The notes under the pieces: generated by a model
What the model saw: only the letters and a program-made list of their open reading frames with translations
What the model was told of the DNA's origin: nothing
Database searches by the model: none
Assembly (NCBI RefSeq): GCF_023073315.1
Contig: NZ_JADPJH010000022.1
Coordinates: 251,702 to 315,701 of the forward strand
DNA: 64,000 nt
Origin: Bradyrhizobium sp. 1
GTDB lineage: Bacteria > Pseudomonadota > Alphaproteobacteria > Rhizobiales > Xanthobacteraceae
Reading direction: 5' to 3'
Position numbers and translations under genes: made by a program
Part shown: positions 43,777-52,213 of the stretch, piece after piece
How the letters are laid out: every line of letters starts with the position of its first letter
Position numbering within the stretch: position 1 is the first letter of the stretch

Positions 43777-44748
43777 TTAACTCGCCGGCTTGAGCACGGG
43801 GGTCCACTTCGCGATTTCGCTCTTCACGAGAGCGGCGAGCGCCTCCGGCGTCCGGTCCTTGGGCACCGGGATGACGCTGCCGAGCTCGAGCAGGCGCTTC
43901 TTCACGGTCTCGTCGTCGAGCGCCTTGATGGCGGCGGCGTTCAGGCTCGCGATGATCGCGGGCGAAGTTCCCTTCGGCGCGAACATCGCGTTCCAGGCCT
44001 GGGCCTGGAATCCCGGCAGGCCGGCTTCCGCGGTCGTCGGCACGTTCGGCAGCGACGGATTGCGCTCCGGCGTTGCGATCGCATAGGCCTTGATGGTGCC
44101 GGCATTGATCTGCGGCACGGCGTTGACGATCTGGTCGCAGATGTAATCGACCTGCCCCGCCACCAGCGCGTTCATCGCGGGTCCCGTGCCGTTGAAGGGC
44201 ACACCGACCGGCTTGATGTCGAGGATGGAGTGCAGCAGCTCGCAGGAGACGTGCGAGACCGAGCCGATGCCGGCATGCGCCGCATTCACCTTCTCGGAAT
44301 TCGCCTTCACGTAAGTGACGAACTCCTTCAAATCCTTCGGCGGAAAGTCCTTGCGCGCGAGAATGAGGATCGGCGTGCCCGCGAGCAGCGCGACCGGCTC
44401 GAAGTCTTTCTCCGGATGATAGGCGAGCTTCGGATAGAGCGGCACCGAGGCCGCGTGCGTGCCCATGTGCCCGGTGATGAGCGTATATCCGTCATTGGTG
44501 GCACGCGCGGCACGCGTGGTCGCGGTCGTTCCACCGGCACCGACGACGTTCTCGATGATGATGCTCTGGCCTAGCGTCTGCGCCATGTGCGAAGTGACGA
44601 TGCGCGAGATCACGTCGGTCGGTCCGCCGGCCGCGAACGGCACGATCATGGTGATGCTGCGCGTCGGATAGGTCTGCGCTTTCGCCGGCGCGACAAAGCC
44701 GCACAGCGACGCGAGACATGCGCCAGCAAGCGCGCGAATGAAGGTCAT
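43777..44748 (-). CDS. tctC: Bug/TctC-family periplasmic substrate-binding protein
   Basis: A 323-residue receptor for the adjacent TctAB membrane subunits. The ATG at 44748 with CGGGAGATCGAG upstream gives a signal peptide (LAGACLASLCGFVAPAKA) followed by SITMIVPFAAGGPTDV, then NAAHAGIGSVSHVSC and VPTTAEAGLPGF. In most loci the receptor gene comes first; here it is last, after a terminator. Ligand is probably a carboxylate. The other Bug protein at 2.3 kb is a relative. Confidence 0.9.
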   Translation of the reverse strand: MTFIRALAGACLASLCGFVAPAKAQTYPTRSITMIVPFAAGGPTDVISRIVTSHMAQTLGQSIIIENVVGAGGTTATTRAARATNDGYTLITGHMGTHAASVPLYPKLAYHPEKDFEPVALLAGTPILILARKDFPPKDLKEFVTYVKANSEKVNAAHAGIGSVSHVSCELLHSILDIKPVGVPFNGTGPAMNALVAGQVDYICDQIVNAVPQINAGTIKAYAIATPERNPSLPNVPTTAEAGLPGFQAQAWNAMFAPKGTSPAIIASLNAAAIKALDDETVKKRLLELGSVIPVPKDRTPEALAALVKSEIAKWTPVLKPAS

Positions 44749-44773
44749 CTCGATCTCCCGGACACAAACAAAA

Positions 44774-44796
44774 ATGCCGGCCACAAGGGCCGGCAT
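44774..44796 (-). terminator. Intrinsic terminator between tctA and tctC-like gene
   Basis: On the minus strand ATGCCGGCC-CTTGT-GGCCGGCAT forms a nine-pair stem followed by TTTTTG. It lies between the end of tctA and the start of the binding-protein gene, so most transcripts from tctB-tctA should stop here, and the receptor gene is expressed by readthrough or from its own promoter. Confidence 0.7.
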
Positions 44797-44850
44797 TCTC
44801 ATTTCACGAAGGCGTCACAGAAGTCGATTGGACTTCCGAATGCGGCGCGC

Positions 44851-44886
44851 GGACGCAGGGCGCCGCGCGGACGCAGGGCGCCGCGA
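44851..44886. repeat. 18-bp tandem duplication at the tctA 3' end
   Basis: GGACGCAGGGCGCCGCGC (44851-44868) is followed directly by GGACGCAGGGCGCCGCGA (44869-44886), identical at 17 of 18 positions, and abuts the tctA stop codon at 44887. Probably a replication slippage product without function. Confidence 0.75.
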
Positions 44887-46452
44887 TCAGTTCTCCGACT
44901 CGGTGAACACCTCGTCGCGCTTGGCGCGCAGCGCGGGCAGCACTGTGAGGATCAAGAGAAACGCCGCGATCGCCAGCAGCACGGCCGACAACGGACGCGT
45001 CAGGAACACGCTCCAGTCGCCGCGCGAGATCAGCAGCGCGCGACGCAGGTTCTCTTCCATCAGCGGTCCCAGCACCATGCCGAGCAGCAGCGGCGCCGGC
45101 TCGAAATCGTGCTTGATCAGCCAGTAGCCGACCAGACCGAACACGCCTGCGAGGATGACGTCGACCGGTGCGTTGTTCACCGAGTAGATGCCGATCGCGC
45201 AGAAGATCACGATCGAGGGGAACATCAGCCGGTAAGGTACACGCAGCAGCCGCACCCAGATTCCGACCAGCGGCAGGTTGATGATGATCAGCATGAGATT
45301 GCCGATCCACATCGAGGCGATCATGCCCCAGACGAGCTCCGGCTGCTTCTGCATCACCTGCGGACCCGGCACGATGCCGTGGATGGTCATCGCGCCCACC
45401 ATCAGCGCCATCACCGCATTCGGCGGGATGCCGAGCGTCAGCAGCGGGATGAAGGAGGTCTGCGCCGCGGCGTTGTTGGCGCTTTCCGGCGCCGCCACGC
45501 CCTCGATCGCACCGCGGCCGAACCGCGACGGGTTCTTGGCGATCTTCTTCTCGAGCGTATAGGACGCAAAGGATGCGATGACGGCGCCGCCCCCCGGCAG
45601 AATGCCGAGGATCGAGCCGAGCACGGTGCCGCGCAGGATCGCAGGCGCCGAGTCGATCAGGTCTTTCCTGGTCGGCATCAGACCGGTGATCTTCTGCTGC
45701 ACGAGATCGCGGTTCATCTCGGCACCGGCGTCGAGATTGCGGATGATCTCGGCGAAACCAAACACGCCCATCGCCACCGTCGCGAAGCCGAGTCCGTCGG
45801 CGAGCTCCGGAATGTTGAATGCCATGCGCGAAGCGCCGGTCTCGATGTCCGAGCCGACCATCGACAGCAACAGGCCGAACACGATCATCGCGATCGCCTT
45901 CAGCACCGAGCCCTTGGCCAGCACCACCGCGAAAATCAGGCCGAGCACCATCAGCGAGAAATATTCGGCCGGGCCAAACGCCAGCGCGAGCTTGGTCAGC
46001 GGTGCACCGAGCACGGCGATGAGCACGGTCGCGACGCAGCCGGCGAAGAACGAGCCGATGGCGGCGATCGCCAGCGCCGGGCCGGCGCGGCCCTGCTTGG
46101 CCATCTGGTGGCCGTCGATGGCGGTGACCACCGATGTCGCTTCGCCCGGAATATTGACCAGGATCGAGGTGGTCGAGCCGCCATACTGGGCGCCGTAATA
46201 GATGCCGGCGAGCATGATCAGCGCGCCGACCGGCGGCAATCCGAACGTGATCGGCAGCAGCATCGCCACTGTTGCGACGGTGCCGATGCCCGGCAGCACG
46301 CCGACAAGCGTGCCGACCAGTGCACCGATCAGGCACATGAGAATATTGATCGAGATCGGGAGCGACAGCCCGTAGAGCCACCAGGGTGACCACCAGGAGA
46401 TCTGAAACACGACACCGAAACCGAGGCCCAGATTGTGGAAGAGATCGAACAT
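44887..46452 (-). CDS. tctA: Tripartite tricarboxylate transporter, large membrane subunit
   Basis: A 521-residue TctA-family permease with about 12 hydrophobic segments and the conserved GVLVGVLPGIGTVATVAMLLPITFG near residue 40 (only key part GVLPGIG) and a repeated ILGILPGGGAVIASFASYTLEKK. The ATG at 46452 follows GTGAGGGTGTG. It works with TctB and a periplasmic receptor to take up carboxylates by ion symport. It begins five bases after tctB. Confidence 0.95.
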   Translation of the reverse strand: MFDLFHNLGLGFGVVFQISWWSPWWLYGLSLPISINILMCLIGALVGTLVGVLPGIGTVATVAMLLPITFGLPPVGALIMLAGIYYGAQYGGSTTSILVNIPGEATSVVTAIDGHQMAKQGRAGPALAIAAIGSFFAGCVATVLIAVLGAPLTKLALAFGPAEYFSLMVLGLIFAVVLAKGSVLKAIAMIVFGLLLSMVGSDIETGASRMAFNIPELADGLGFATVAMGVFGFAEIIRNLDAGAEMNRDLVQQKITGLMPTRKDLIDSAPAILRGTVLGSILGILPGGGAVIASFASYTLEKKIAKNPSRFGRGAIEGVAAPESANNAAAQTSFIPLLTLGIPPNAVMALMVGAMTIHGIVPGPQVMQKQPELVWGMIASMWIGNLMLIIINLPLVGIWVRLLRVPYRLMFPSIVIFCAIGIYSVNNAPVDVILAGVFGLVGYWLIKHDFEPAPLLLGMVLGPLMEENLRRALLISRGDWSVFLTRPLSAVLLAIAAFLLILTVLPALRAKRDEVFTESEN

Positions 46453-46459
46453 CACACCC

Positions 46460-47221
46460 TCACTGAACCAGGAAGCGCGGGAACATCGGCATCGGCAGCC
46501 CGAGCACGTAGGGGAAGAGCAGCGCGCAGCCGAGCGTCAGGCAGGCGCCAACGATGATCGCTTCGACCCAGCGCGTCTCATGCGTGCCCATCGCCGAGAT
46601 CAGGAAGCTCGCGAACGCCGTAACCACAACCCCAAGCGGACGAATCGCCAGGGCGAAGAAGACGATCGAGATCATCACGAAGAGCGGCCCGCGCCAGGCA
46701 TAGTGCGCCATCGCCGGTCCATCGGTCAAAAGTCCCGTCAATGCGATGCCGGCGCCAAGCGCCACGAGGAGCCCGCCAAACATCCGCGGCGCCGTGCCTG
46801 CGCCAAAGGAGAAGCCGCGCATGCCCTGCAAATCGCTGGAAGCCCACAGTGCAAACAACGCCAGCGCCATCAGCACGATCCCGCCGACATAGTCCTGTGC
46901 CGACCTGATCGTCATGAAGAGCGTGAGGATCGCCACCGCAAACAGCGGATAGGAATAGACCAGCGCCAGCAGCACATCGGATGACGCCTTCTTGGTGTCA
47001 CCGCCGACCGCCCCGAGCAACGCTCCGGGCGCGCCCGCGAGCAGCGCGGTTGCATGGCTGATCACGACGGTGGATGGGCCGCGGCCGGCGCCCCAGCCAA
47101 AGATCGTCCCGAACGACCAGATGAATTCGAAAATCTGCGGCGCCAGGGCCAGCAGACAGAAGCTGATCGCCACCGACGTGTTTCGGGTGGCTGTCGCCGA
47201 GTGGCCCATCGTATCGGCCAT
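46460..47221 (-). CDS. tctB: Tripartite tricarboxylate transporter, small membrane subunit
   Basis: A 253-residue protein longer than typical TctB (about 150), with a C-terminal TctB (DUF1468) domain from about residue 95 and an N-terminal part with extra hydrophobic segments (SVAISFCLLALAPQIFEFIW and a Gly/Ala-rich loop). Possibly a fusion with an additional membrane segment pair. GGAGGAG supports the start. It is the first gene of the transporter unit. Confidence 0.85.
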   Translation of the reverse strand: MADTMGHSATATRNTSVAISFCLLALAPQIFEFIWSFGTIFGWGAGRGPSTVVISHATALLAGAPGALLGAVGGDTKKASSDVLLALVYSYPLFAVAILTLFMTIRSAQDYVGGIVLMALALFALWASSDLQGMRGFSFGAGTAPRMFGGLLVALGAGIALTGLLTDGPAMAHYAWRGPLFVMISIVFFALAIRPLGVVVTAFASFLISAMGTHETRWVEAIIVGACLTLGCALLFPYVLGLPMPMFPRFLVQ

Positions 47222-47316
47222 GCATGTCTCCTCCGCGACTCCATTAAGTCACGCGCACTGTTGTTCTATCGGCTGGAAATTGAACCCCCGCCCGGCTCAC
47301 TGCCTAGCGATTTTCA

Positions 47317-47847
47317 TTACACAATGCCAGCAAAACCCAACAGGCCCCCGGCGAGCAAAAGCCACAGTGGATTGACGCGCGAGATGGATGCGACCACTGC
47401 AACCGCCGCGGTCAAAAGCAGTGCAACAAAAGTCCGATCGGTGGACTGGGCCAGGATCAGGGCGCTGGCTGCCATCAGTCCGATCGAAAGGGGAACCAGT
47501 GCAGCCTGAATCAGGGCGGGCCAGCGCGATTGGCTGGGCCGGCTCAGGAGACGGCTGACATAATAGGCAAGCAGCGCCGTCGGCAGGCACATCGCCAGCG
47601 TCGCCGCCAGCGCGCCGGGGATGCCGGCGACGGCATAGCCGATTAACGTCACGATAAGCACGTTTGGACCTGGCGAGAGCTGCGCGATCGCATAGGCGTC
47701 GGCGAACTGCTTCTCGGTCATCCAGTGATGCACATCGACCGCGATACGATGCATCTCCGGCACCGCCGCCGCGGCGCCGCCAACCGCGAACAGCGACATT
47801 AGACCAAAGGTGGAGATCAGCGCCCAGATCGGGTTTTCGCTGGTCAT
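47317..47847 (-). CDS. Chromate transporter, second half
   Basis: A 176-residue CHR-superfamily membrane protein, one half of a two-gene transporter. The motif AYAIAQLSPGPNVLIVTLIGYAVAG (PGPN core) is present at about residues 50-70, with five or six hydrophobic segments. It overlaps the preceding half by four bases (ATGA), so the two are translated together and likely form a heterodimer. Short-chain CHR pairs can export chromate, but transport of other oxyanions cannot be excluded. Confidence 0.88.
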   Translation of the reverse strand: MTSENPIWALISTFGLMSLFAVGGAAAAVPEMHRIAVDVHHWMTEKQFADAYAIAQLSPGPNVLIVTLIGYAVAGIPGALAATLAMCLPTALLAYYVSRLLSRPSQSRWPALIQAALVPLSIGLMAASALILAQSTDRTFVALLLTAAVAVVASISRVNPLWLLLAGGLLGFAGIV

Positions 47848-48449
47848 GCTGCTACCTTCCGCCGCATCAAATAGGTCGCGCCGATGCTGACGGGGATCGC
47901 GACCAGCAGCACCGCCTGGAGCGGCAGGCGGAGCACACCGATGGCCACGAAGACGCCGAGCATCAGGACGATCACGACGACGTCCATCCGCTTGAACAAG
48001 GGCGTCATCATCCGGAAGACCACTGCGATCAAGAGGCCGACCGCCGCGCAGGAGATGCCCGCGAGAATACGACGCAGCACCTCCACGTCGCCGAACCGGG
48101 CGTAGATGATCGCAAGCACCGTCATGATCAGCGTCGGCGGTAGCAACAGCCCGGTAAAGGCGGCCACGCCGCCCGCGATCCCCCGCAGCCGCGATCCGAA
48201 CACCATCGACAGATTGACGATGTTGGGCCCGGGCAGGAAATGGCAGAGCGCAAAGGTCTCGTTGAACTCCTCCGCCGTCATCCAGCGGTGCTGGTCGACA
48301 ATGGCGTGCCGGGCAAACACCAAAACCCCGCCGAAGCCGGCCAGCGACATCCGGGCAAAGGCCAGGAACAGCGCGAGTAGGCCGGGCGGTGGGGCATGGG
48401 CGGCAGGATGGTCCGGCTCTTGGGCGGCCGGTGCAGAATCCGGGGACAT
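47844..48449 (-). CDS. Chromate transporter, first half
   Basis: A 201-residue CHR-superfamily protein with a Pro/Ala-rich, hydrophilic N-terminus of about 25 residues, then LFLAFARMSLAGFGGVLVFARH and the characteristic FALCHFLPGPNIVNLSMVFGSRL (FLPGPN). Six hydrophobic segments follow. It is the first of the pair and probably the N-terminal-type half. Confidence 0.88.
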   Translation of the reverse strand: MSPDSAPAAQEPDHPAAHAPPPGLLALFLAFARMSLAGFGGVLVFARHAIVDQHRWMTAEEFNETFALCHFLPGPNIVNLSMVFGSRLRGIAGGVAAFTGLLLPPTLIMTVLAIIYARFGDVEVLRRILAGISCAAVGLLIAVVFRMMTPLFKRMDVVVIVLMLGVFVAIGVLRLPLQAVLLVAIPVSIGATYLMRRKVAA

Positions 48450-48571
48450 GTCAGCAGCTTAGAACGCAGGCAGCTTCGGGGCCAAGACCATATGGACGGC
48501 CGTCCGGAACCTATCCAAAGGGAACCGCAGGCCTCTGCTCGAAACACCTGTCATTTGAAACCTTTGCCCCC

Positions 48572-48577
48572 TATATT
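48572..48577 (+). promoter_or_regulatory. Candidate -10 element of ssrA
   Basis: TATATT flanked by C and G runs (CCCCC TATATT GGGGG) lies just before the 5' end of the tmRNA gene. No good -35 hexamer is seen at the expected spacing, though TTGAAA occurs 11 bases upstream, too close for a standard promoter. Confidence 0.35.
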
Positions 48578-48583
48578 GGGGGT

Positions 48584-48925
48584 GCCGGTTCGCCGGCTAT
48601 GGAAATAAACGGTCGTCGCAATAAACCATTCGGACCCGGGGGCGGTACCCGGCGCCTCCACCAAAGCTCATCGTTCGGCGAGCTTGGCCCACCGAGAGGT
48701 GAGCTTCGGCGGGGGCGAAATAGGATCGACGAGGGCGTAAAGGGCGAACTTTTTCCCGGTATTGTTCCGCCGTTATCGGGCTATGCAATAGTTGCCAACG
48801 ACAACTTTGCTCCGGTTGCTCAGGCTGCGTAACGCAGTTTGAAAGACCATTCTGAAGTCCTAACGGGTTAAGCTCCGTTAGGCGGGGTTCGGAGGCACCT
48901 GGCAACAGAAGCCTCCACTTACCTC
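48584..48925 (+). ncRNA. ssrA: Two-piece (circularly permuted) tmRNA
   Basis: Rescues stalled ribosomes by trans-translation. The acceptor piece comes first and ends with GGCGCCTCCACCA (CCA at 48661-48663) after a T-arm-like CCCGGGGGCGGTACCCGG. After about 47 bases of intervening sequence the coding piece begins with GGGGGCGAAATAGGATCGAC (48711 on), whose 5' GGGGGCG pairs with CGCCTCC of the acceptor end. The tag frame 48794-48832 reads ANDNFAPVAQAA then TAA, close to known rhizobial tags. The gene ends near a GGCGGGGTTCGG hairpin; outer limits are approximate (about ten bases). Confidence 0.93.
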
Positions 48926-49036
48926 TTATTTCCTTCCCGGCGGGGACTCCTGCTGACCCGTCAGGCGCGGTACTATTGCGGCTTGGCGAGTCGGGCCGGC
49001 AGGGCCCAACTCCTGGAATGCGACAGGACCACGATA

Positions 49037-49543
49037 GTGACCGATCATATCCGATACGATGTGCTGGCCCGCGATGCGCTGCGCGGCGTGCTGCGGAAGG
49101 TGCTGACCGATGCCGCGTCCCAGGGACTGCCGGGCGAGCACCATTTCTTCATCACCTTCGTGTCGAAGGCCGACGGTGTGAAGATCTCATCGCGGTTGCT
49201 GGCGCAATATCCGGAAGAGATGACGATCATCCTCCAGCACCAGTTCTGGGACCTGACCGTGCTTGAGGATCGCTTCGAGGTCGGCCTGTCCTTCGGCGGC
49301 ATTCCCGAGCGGCTGATCGTGCCGTTCAGCGCCATCAAGAGCTTCCTCGATCCGTCCGTGAAATTCGGCCTCCAGTTCGATACCTCCGATGTCGCCGAGG
49401 TCGCGCCGGAGACGCTGCCGGCCGCTCCCGCGCCGTCGGCTGTCGCAGTCACTGCCGAAGCGGCGGAAAGCGCCGACGAGCCGACCGCCCCGAACCAGGG
49501 CGGCGCCGAAGTCGTGCGGCTCGATCGTTTCCGCAAGAAATGA
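49037..49543 (+). CDS. sspB: SspB-family ClpXP adaptor
   Basis: Delivers tmRNA-tagged proteins to ClpXP. The GTG start at 49037 (VTDHIRYDVLARDALRGVLRKVL) gives 168 residues; the frame continues upstream to a TTG but without support. The folded SspB core covers about residues 5-115 (HHFFITFVSKADGVKISSRL, VGLSFGGIPERLIVPFSAIKSFLDPSV), followed by a flexible Ala/Pro linker and a C-terminal basic motif VVRLDRFRKK, the ClpX-binding tail. Its position right after ssrA is functionally apt: the tag and its adaptor are neighbours. Confidence 0.92.
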   Translation: MTDHIRYDVLARDALRGVLRKVLTDAASQGLPGEHHFFITFVSKADGVKISSRLLAQYPEEMTIILQHQFWDLTVLEDRFEVGLSFGGIPERLIVPFSAIKSFLDPSVKFGLQFDTSDVAEVAPETLPAAPAPSAVAVTAEAAESADEPTAPNQGGAEVVRLDRFRKK

Positions 49544-49645
49544 TCTAGGCTGTCGCGCGAAGCCGTCGCGCCGGGCCAAACACCCTATATAGAAGAGCAT
49601 ATGACAGGGCCGCGCGGCGTTTCGTGCGGCAGAATGGATGTGCTC

Positions 49646-51067
49646 ATGGCCAAAGCTGCCCGCTCGACAACCGCCCGTCCCGCCACCCGCATCGAGACCG
49701 ACAGTTTCGGACCCATCGAGGTGCCCGCCGATCGCTATTGGGGGGCGCAGACCGAACGCTCGCGCCAGAATTTCCGCATCGGCATCGACCGCATGCCGAT
49801 CTCGCTGGTGCATGCACTCGGCATCGTCAAGCTCGCGGCGGCACAGTCCAACCTCGAGCTCGGCCTGCTCGACCAGCGCCGCGCCAATGCGATCATCCGC
49901 GCCGCGCGCGAGGTGATCGAGGGCAAGCTCGACGACCATTTCCCGCTTGTGGTGTGGCAGACCGGCTCGGGCACCCAGAGCAACATGAACCTCAACGAGG
50001 TGATCGCCAACCGCGCCAATGAGATGCTCGGCGGCGAGCTCGGCGCCAAGAAGCCGGTGCATCCCAACGATCACGTCAACATGAGCCAGTCGTCGAACGA
50101 CTCGTTTCCCACCGCGATGCACATCGCGGCCGCAAGCCGCATCACTGCCGATCTCGTTCCTGCCCTCGGCGAGCTGCTCAATGCGTTGCGCAAGAAGGAA
50201 AAGGAGTTTTCGAAGATCGTGAAGATCGGCCGGACTCATACCCAGGATGCGACGCCGCTGACGCTTGGCCAGGAATTTTCAGGCTATGCCGCGCAGGTCG
50301 AGAGCGGCATCGCGCGGCTGAAGGTCGCAGTGAAAGACCTCTATCCGCTGGCGCAGGGCGGCACCGCCGTCGGCACCGGCCTCAACTCCAAGCCGCGCTT
50401 TGCAAAACTGTTCGCAAAGCACGCTGTCGGGATCACGAAGCTGCCCTTCACCAGCGCCGCCAACAAATTCGAGGCCCTGGCTTCCAACGACGCCTATGTG
50501 CTGGTGCACGGCGCCATCAATTCGGTCGCGACGGGCCTGTTCAAGATCGCCAACGACATCCGCCTGCTCGGATCGGGCCCGCGCTCGGGCCTTGGCGAGC
50601 TGATCCTGCCGGAGAACGAGCCGGGCTCGTCGATCATGCCGGGCAAGGTCAATCCGACGCAATGCGAGGCGATGACGATGGTGTGCTGCCAGGTGTTCGG
50701 CAATCACACTGCCATCACGATCGCCGGCAGCCAGGGCCATTTCGAGCTCAACGTCTACAAGCCCGTGCTGGCCTACAACATGCTGCACTCGATCCGCCTG
50801 ATGGCGGACGCCGCGCGCTCCTTCACCGAACATTGCGTCAGCGGCATCCGCGCCGATGAGAAGCGCATCAGTGAGCTGATGCAGCGCTCGCTGATGCTGG
50901 TGACGGCGCTCGCCCCGAAAATCGGCTACGACAATGCCGCCAAGGTGGCCAAGACCGCGCACGCCAACGGCACCACGCTGAAGGAAGAGGCGCTGCGGCT
51001 CGGCTTCGTCTCGGGCGACGAATTCGACCGCCTGGTGCAGCCGGAGAAAATGACGCGGCCCGGATGA
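49646..51067 (+). CDS. fumC: Class II fumarase
   Basis: Iron-independent fumarate hydratase of the TCA cycle. The start at 49646 gives 473 residues; ATGs at 49634 and 49601 are alternatives. Motifs: PADRYWGAQTERSRQNF, the GSGTQSNMNLNEV substrate loop, THTQDATPLTLGQE and the lyase signature GSSIMPGKVNP near residue 335. It follows sspB by about 100 bases on the same strand and may share the ssrA/sspB transcript or have its own promoter. Confidence 0.95.
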   Translation: MAKAARSTTARPATRIETDSFGPIEVPADRYWGAQTERSRQNFRIGIDRMPISLVHALGIVKLAAAQSNLELGLLDQRRANAIIRAAREVIEGKLDDHFPLVVWQTGSGTQSNMNLNEVIANRANEMLGGELGAKKPVHPNDHVNMSQSSNDSFPTAMHIAAASRITADLVPALGELLNALRKKEKEFSKIVKIGRTHTQDATPLTLGQEFSGYAAQVESGIARLKVAVKDLYPLAQGGTAVGTGLNSKPRFAKLFAKHAVGITKLPFTSAANKFEALASNDAYVLVHGAINSVATGLFKIANDIRLLGSGPRSGLGELILPENEPGSSIMPGKVNPTQCEAMTMVCCQVFGNHTAITIAGSQGHFELNVYKPVLAYNMLHSIRLMADAARSFTEHCVSGIRADEKRISELMQRSLMLVTALAPKIGYDNAAKVAKTAHANGTTLKEEALRLGFVSGDEFDRLVQPEKMTRPG

Positions 51068-51345
51068 ATTCCGAATTCCGATAGTCATCCGTAATGATAC
51101 GGAGCCCTGAAGCTCATAAATATAAGGCTTAAAGGACAGGATTTGATTACCGTCAATGTTGCGGCGAGGCGGCGTGTTACGCAAGGCCTCTCCGCCCTTG
51201 ACGGGGCTAATTCATCGTTTGATGGCCCAAGCGGCCGATTGACGAGGACGAGCGAATGGCGATCAAGTCTTGTGGGGCGCAGCATGGCGCCCTGTTTCTG
51301 AATGTTTCATCCTGCCTGAGGAGGATCGGATGATGGAGACGCGGC

Positions 51346-51534
51346 ATGGCGAACGTCATCAACTTGAATCGTTTCCGGAAGCGCGCCGAGCGGGAAGCCT
51401 CGGCGAAGCAGGCGGACGCCAACCGAACGAAGTTCGGCCGCACGAAGGCGGAACGGTCGGCGGAGGAGACGCACGCGGACAAGGCGAAGGCGCATCTGGA
51501 CCAGCACCAGATCGATCACGAGGACCAATCATGA
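51346..51534 (+). CDS. DUF4169 small basic/acidic protein
   Basis: A 62-residue, highly charged helical protein: MANVINLNRFRKRAEREAS at the N-terminus, then Lys/Glu/Ala-rich repeats and DHEDQS at the end. DUF4169 is conserved in alphaproteobacteria, always short; function unknown. GGAG lies eight bases upstream. Its TGA overlaps the ATG of the next gene, so the two are translationally coupled. Confidence 0.8.
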   Translation: MANVINLNRFRKRAEREASAKQADANRTKFGRTKAERSAEETHADKAKAHLDQHQIDHEDQS

Positions 51535-51782
51535 AGTCGCCCGTCGTGAAACGATCGATTGTGGTCGCAGGCCACAAGACCAGCGTCAGCCTGGAAGAGG
51601 CGTTCTGGAACGGCATGAAGGAGATCTCGGGCCTGCGCAACATGACGCTGTCCGAGCTGGTCGGCGAAATCGACGGCGCCCGCCAGCAGGGCAATTTGTC
51701 CTCGGCGATCCGCCTGTTCGTGCTCGACTACTTCAAGAGCCGCGCCATGGCCGCCATCCAGGCGGACAAGGTCCCGGCCTAG
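51531..51782 (+). CDS. Ribbon-helix-helix domain protein
   Basis: An 83-residue protein with an RHH-like fold: VKRSIVVAGHKTSVSLEEAFW (strand and first helix) then MKEISGLRNMTLSELVGEI and SSAIRLFVLDYFKSR (key helices). RHH proteins are DNA-binding dimers, often antitoxins or regulators. No toxin gene follows, so an antitoxin role is not indicated; the coupled DUF4169 gene is its only partner. Confidence 0.82.
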   Translation: MKSPVVKRSIVVAGHKTSVSLEEAFWNGMKEISGLRNMTLSELVGEIDGARQQGNLSSAIRLFVLDYFKSRAMAAIQADKVPA

Positions 51783-51818
51783 TCGCCGCCGGGGCGCTTT
51801 GCCCACGGCTTCGTGATC

Positions 51819-51845
51819 TGCACTTTAAAATCACTCTAAGGTGCA
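51819..51845. promoter_or_regulatory. Candidate Irr-type iron control element before feoA
   Basis: A 27-bp imperfect palindrome centred near 51832: TGCAC and GTGCA form the outer arms, and the inner 17 bases TTTAAAATCACTCTAAG (51824-51840) match the rhizobial ICE pattern TTTAGAAYNATTCTAAA at about 14 positions. It lies 55 bases before feoA. In bradyrhizobia Irr binds ICE sites in iron-regulated genes. A Fur box is the alternative. Confidence 0.5.
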
Positions 51846-51899
51846 GCTTCGGCGTGCCAGCGCGCTTGACCTCAATGCCCTGCGTTGAAAATACAGGGC

Positions 51900-52175
51900 A
51901 TGACCGATACCCATGACACGCGCCGCGAGTTGCCGCTGGGCCTGGCCCGCCGCGGCTATACCGGAATCATCCAGCACCTCTCCGCCAAGGATGCGGGCTC
52001 GGCCCTCTCCGACATCGAGCTGGAGAGCCGGCTGATTGAGCTCGGCTTCGTCGAGGGCGCCCGGGTCGAGGTCCTGCACGAAGGCCTGGTCGGGCGCGAC
52101 CCCATTGCCGTCCGTGTCGACAACATCACGATCGCGGTCCGCCGTCGTGAGGCCATGGCCATCATCGTCGCGTAG
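51900..52175 (+). CDS. feoA: FeoA ferrous iron transport protein
   Basis: The ATG at 51900 gives 91 residues; the TTG earlier in frame is less likely. A single SH3-like FeoA domain from about residue 25: RLIELGFVEGARVEVLHEG and VDNITIAVRRREAMAIIV. FeoA supports FeoB-mediated Fe2+ import. feoB starts 38 bases downstream, and no feoC is present. Confidence 0.9.
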   Translation: MTDTHDTRRELPLGLARRGYTGIIQHLSAKDAGSALSDIELESRLIELGFVEGARVEVLHEGLVGRDPIAVRVDNITIAVRRREAMAIIVA

Positions 52176-52213
52176 ACAGCGACCGGATATTTGATTCCAA
52201 GGCCTTTGATCAC

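Noticed and set aside
44587..46389. 600-codon plus-strand open frame opposite tctA
   Set aside because: Extremely His, Arg, Asp and Gln rich antisense reading of a membrane protein gene; not a protein-like composition.
48584..48925. Protein-coding gene in the chromate transporter to sspB gap
   Set aside because: The region is the split tmRNA; the short frames there are explained by the RNA.
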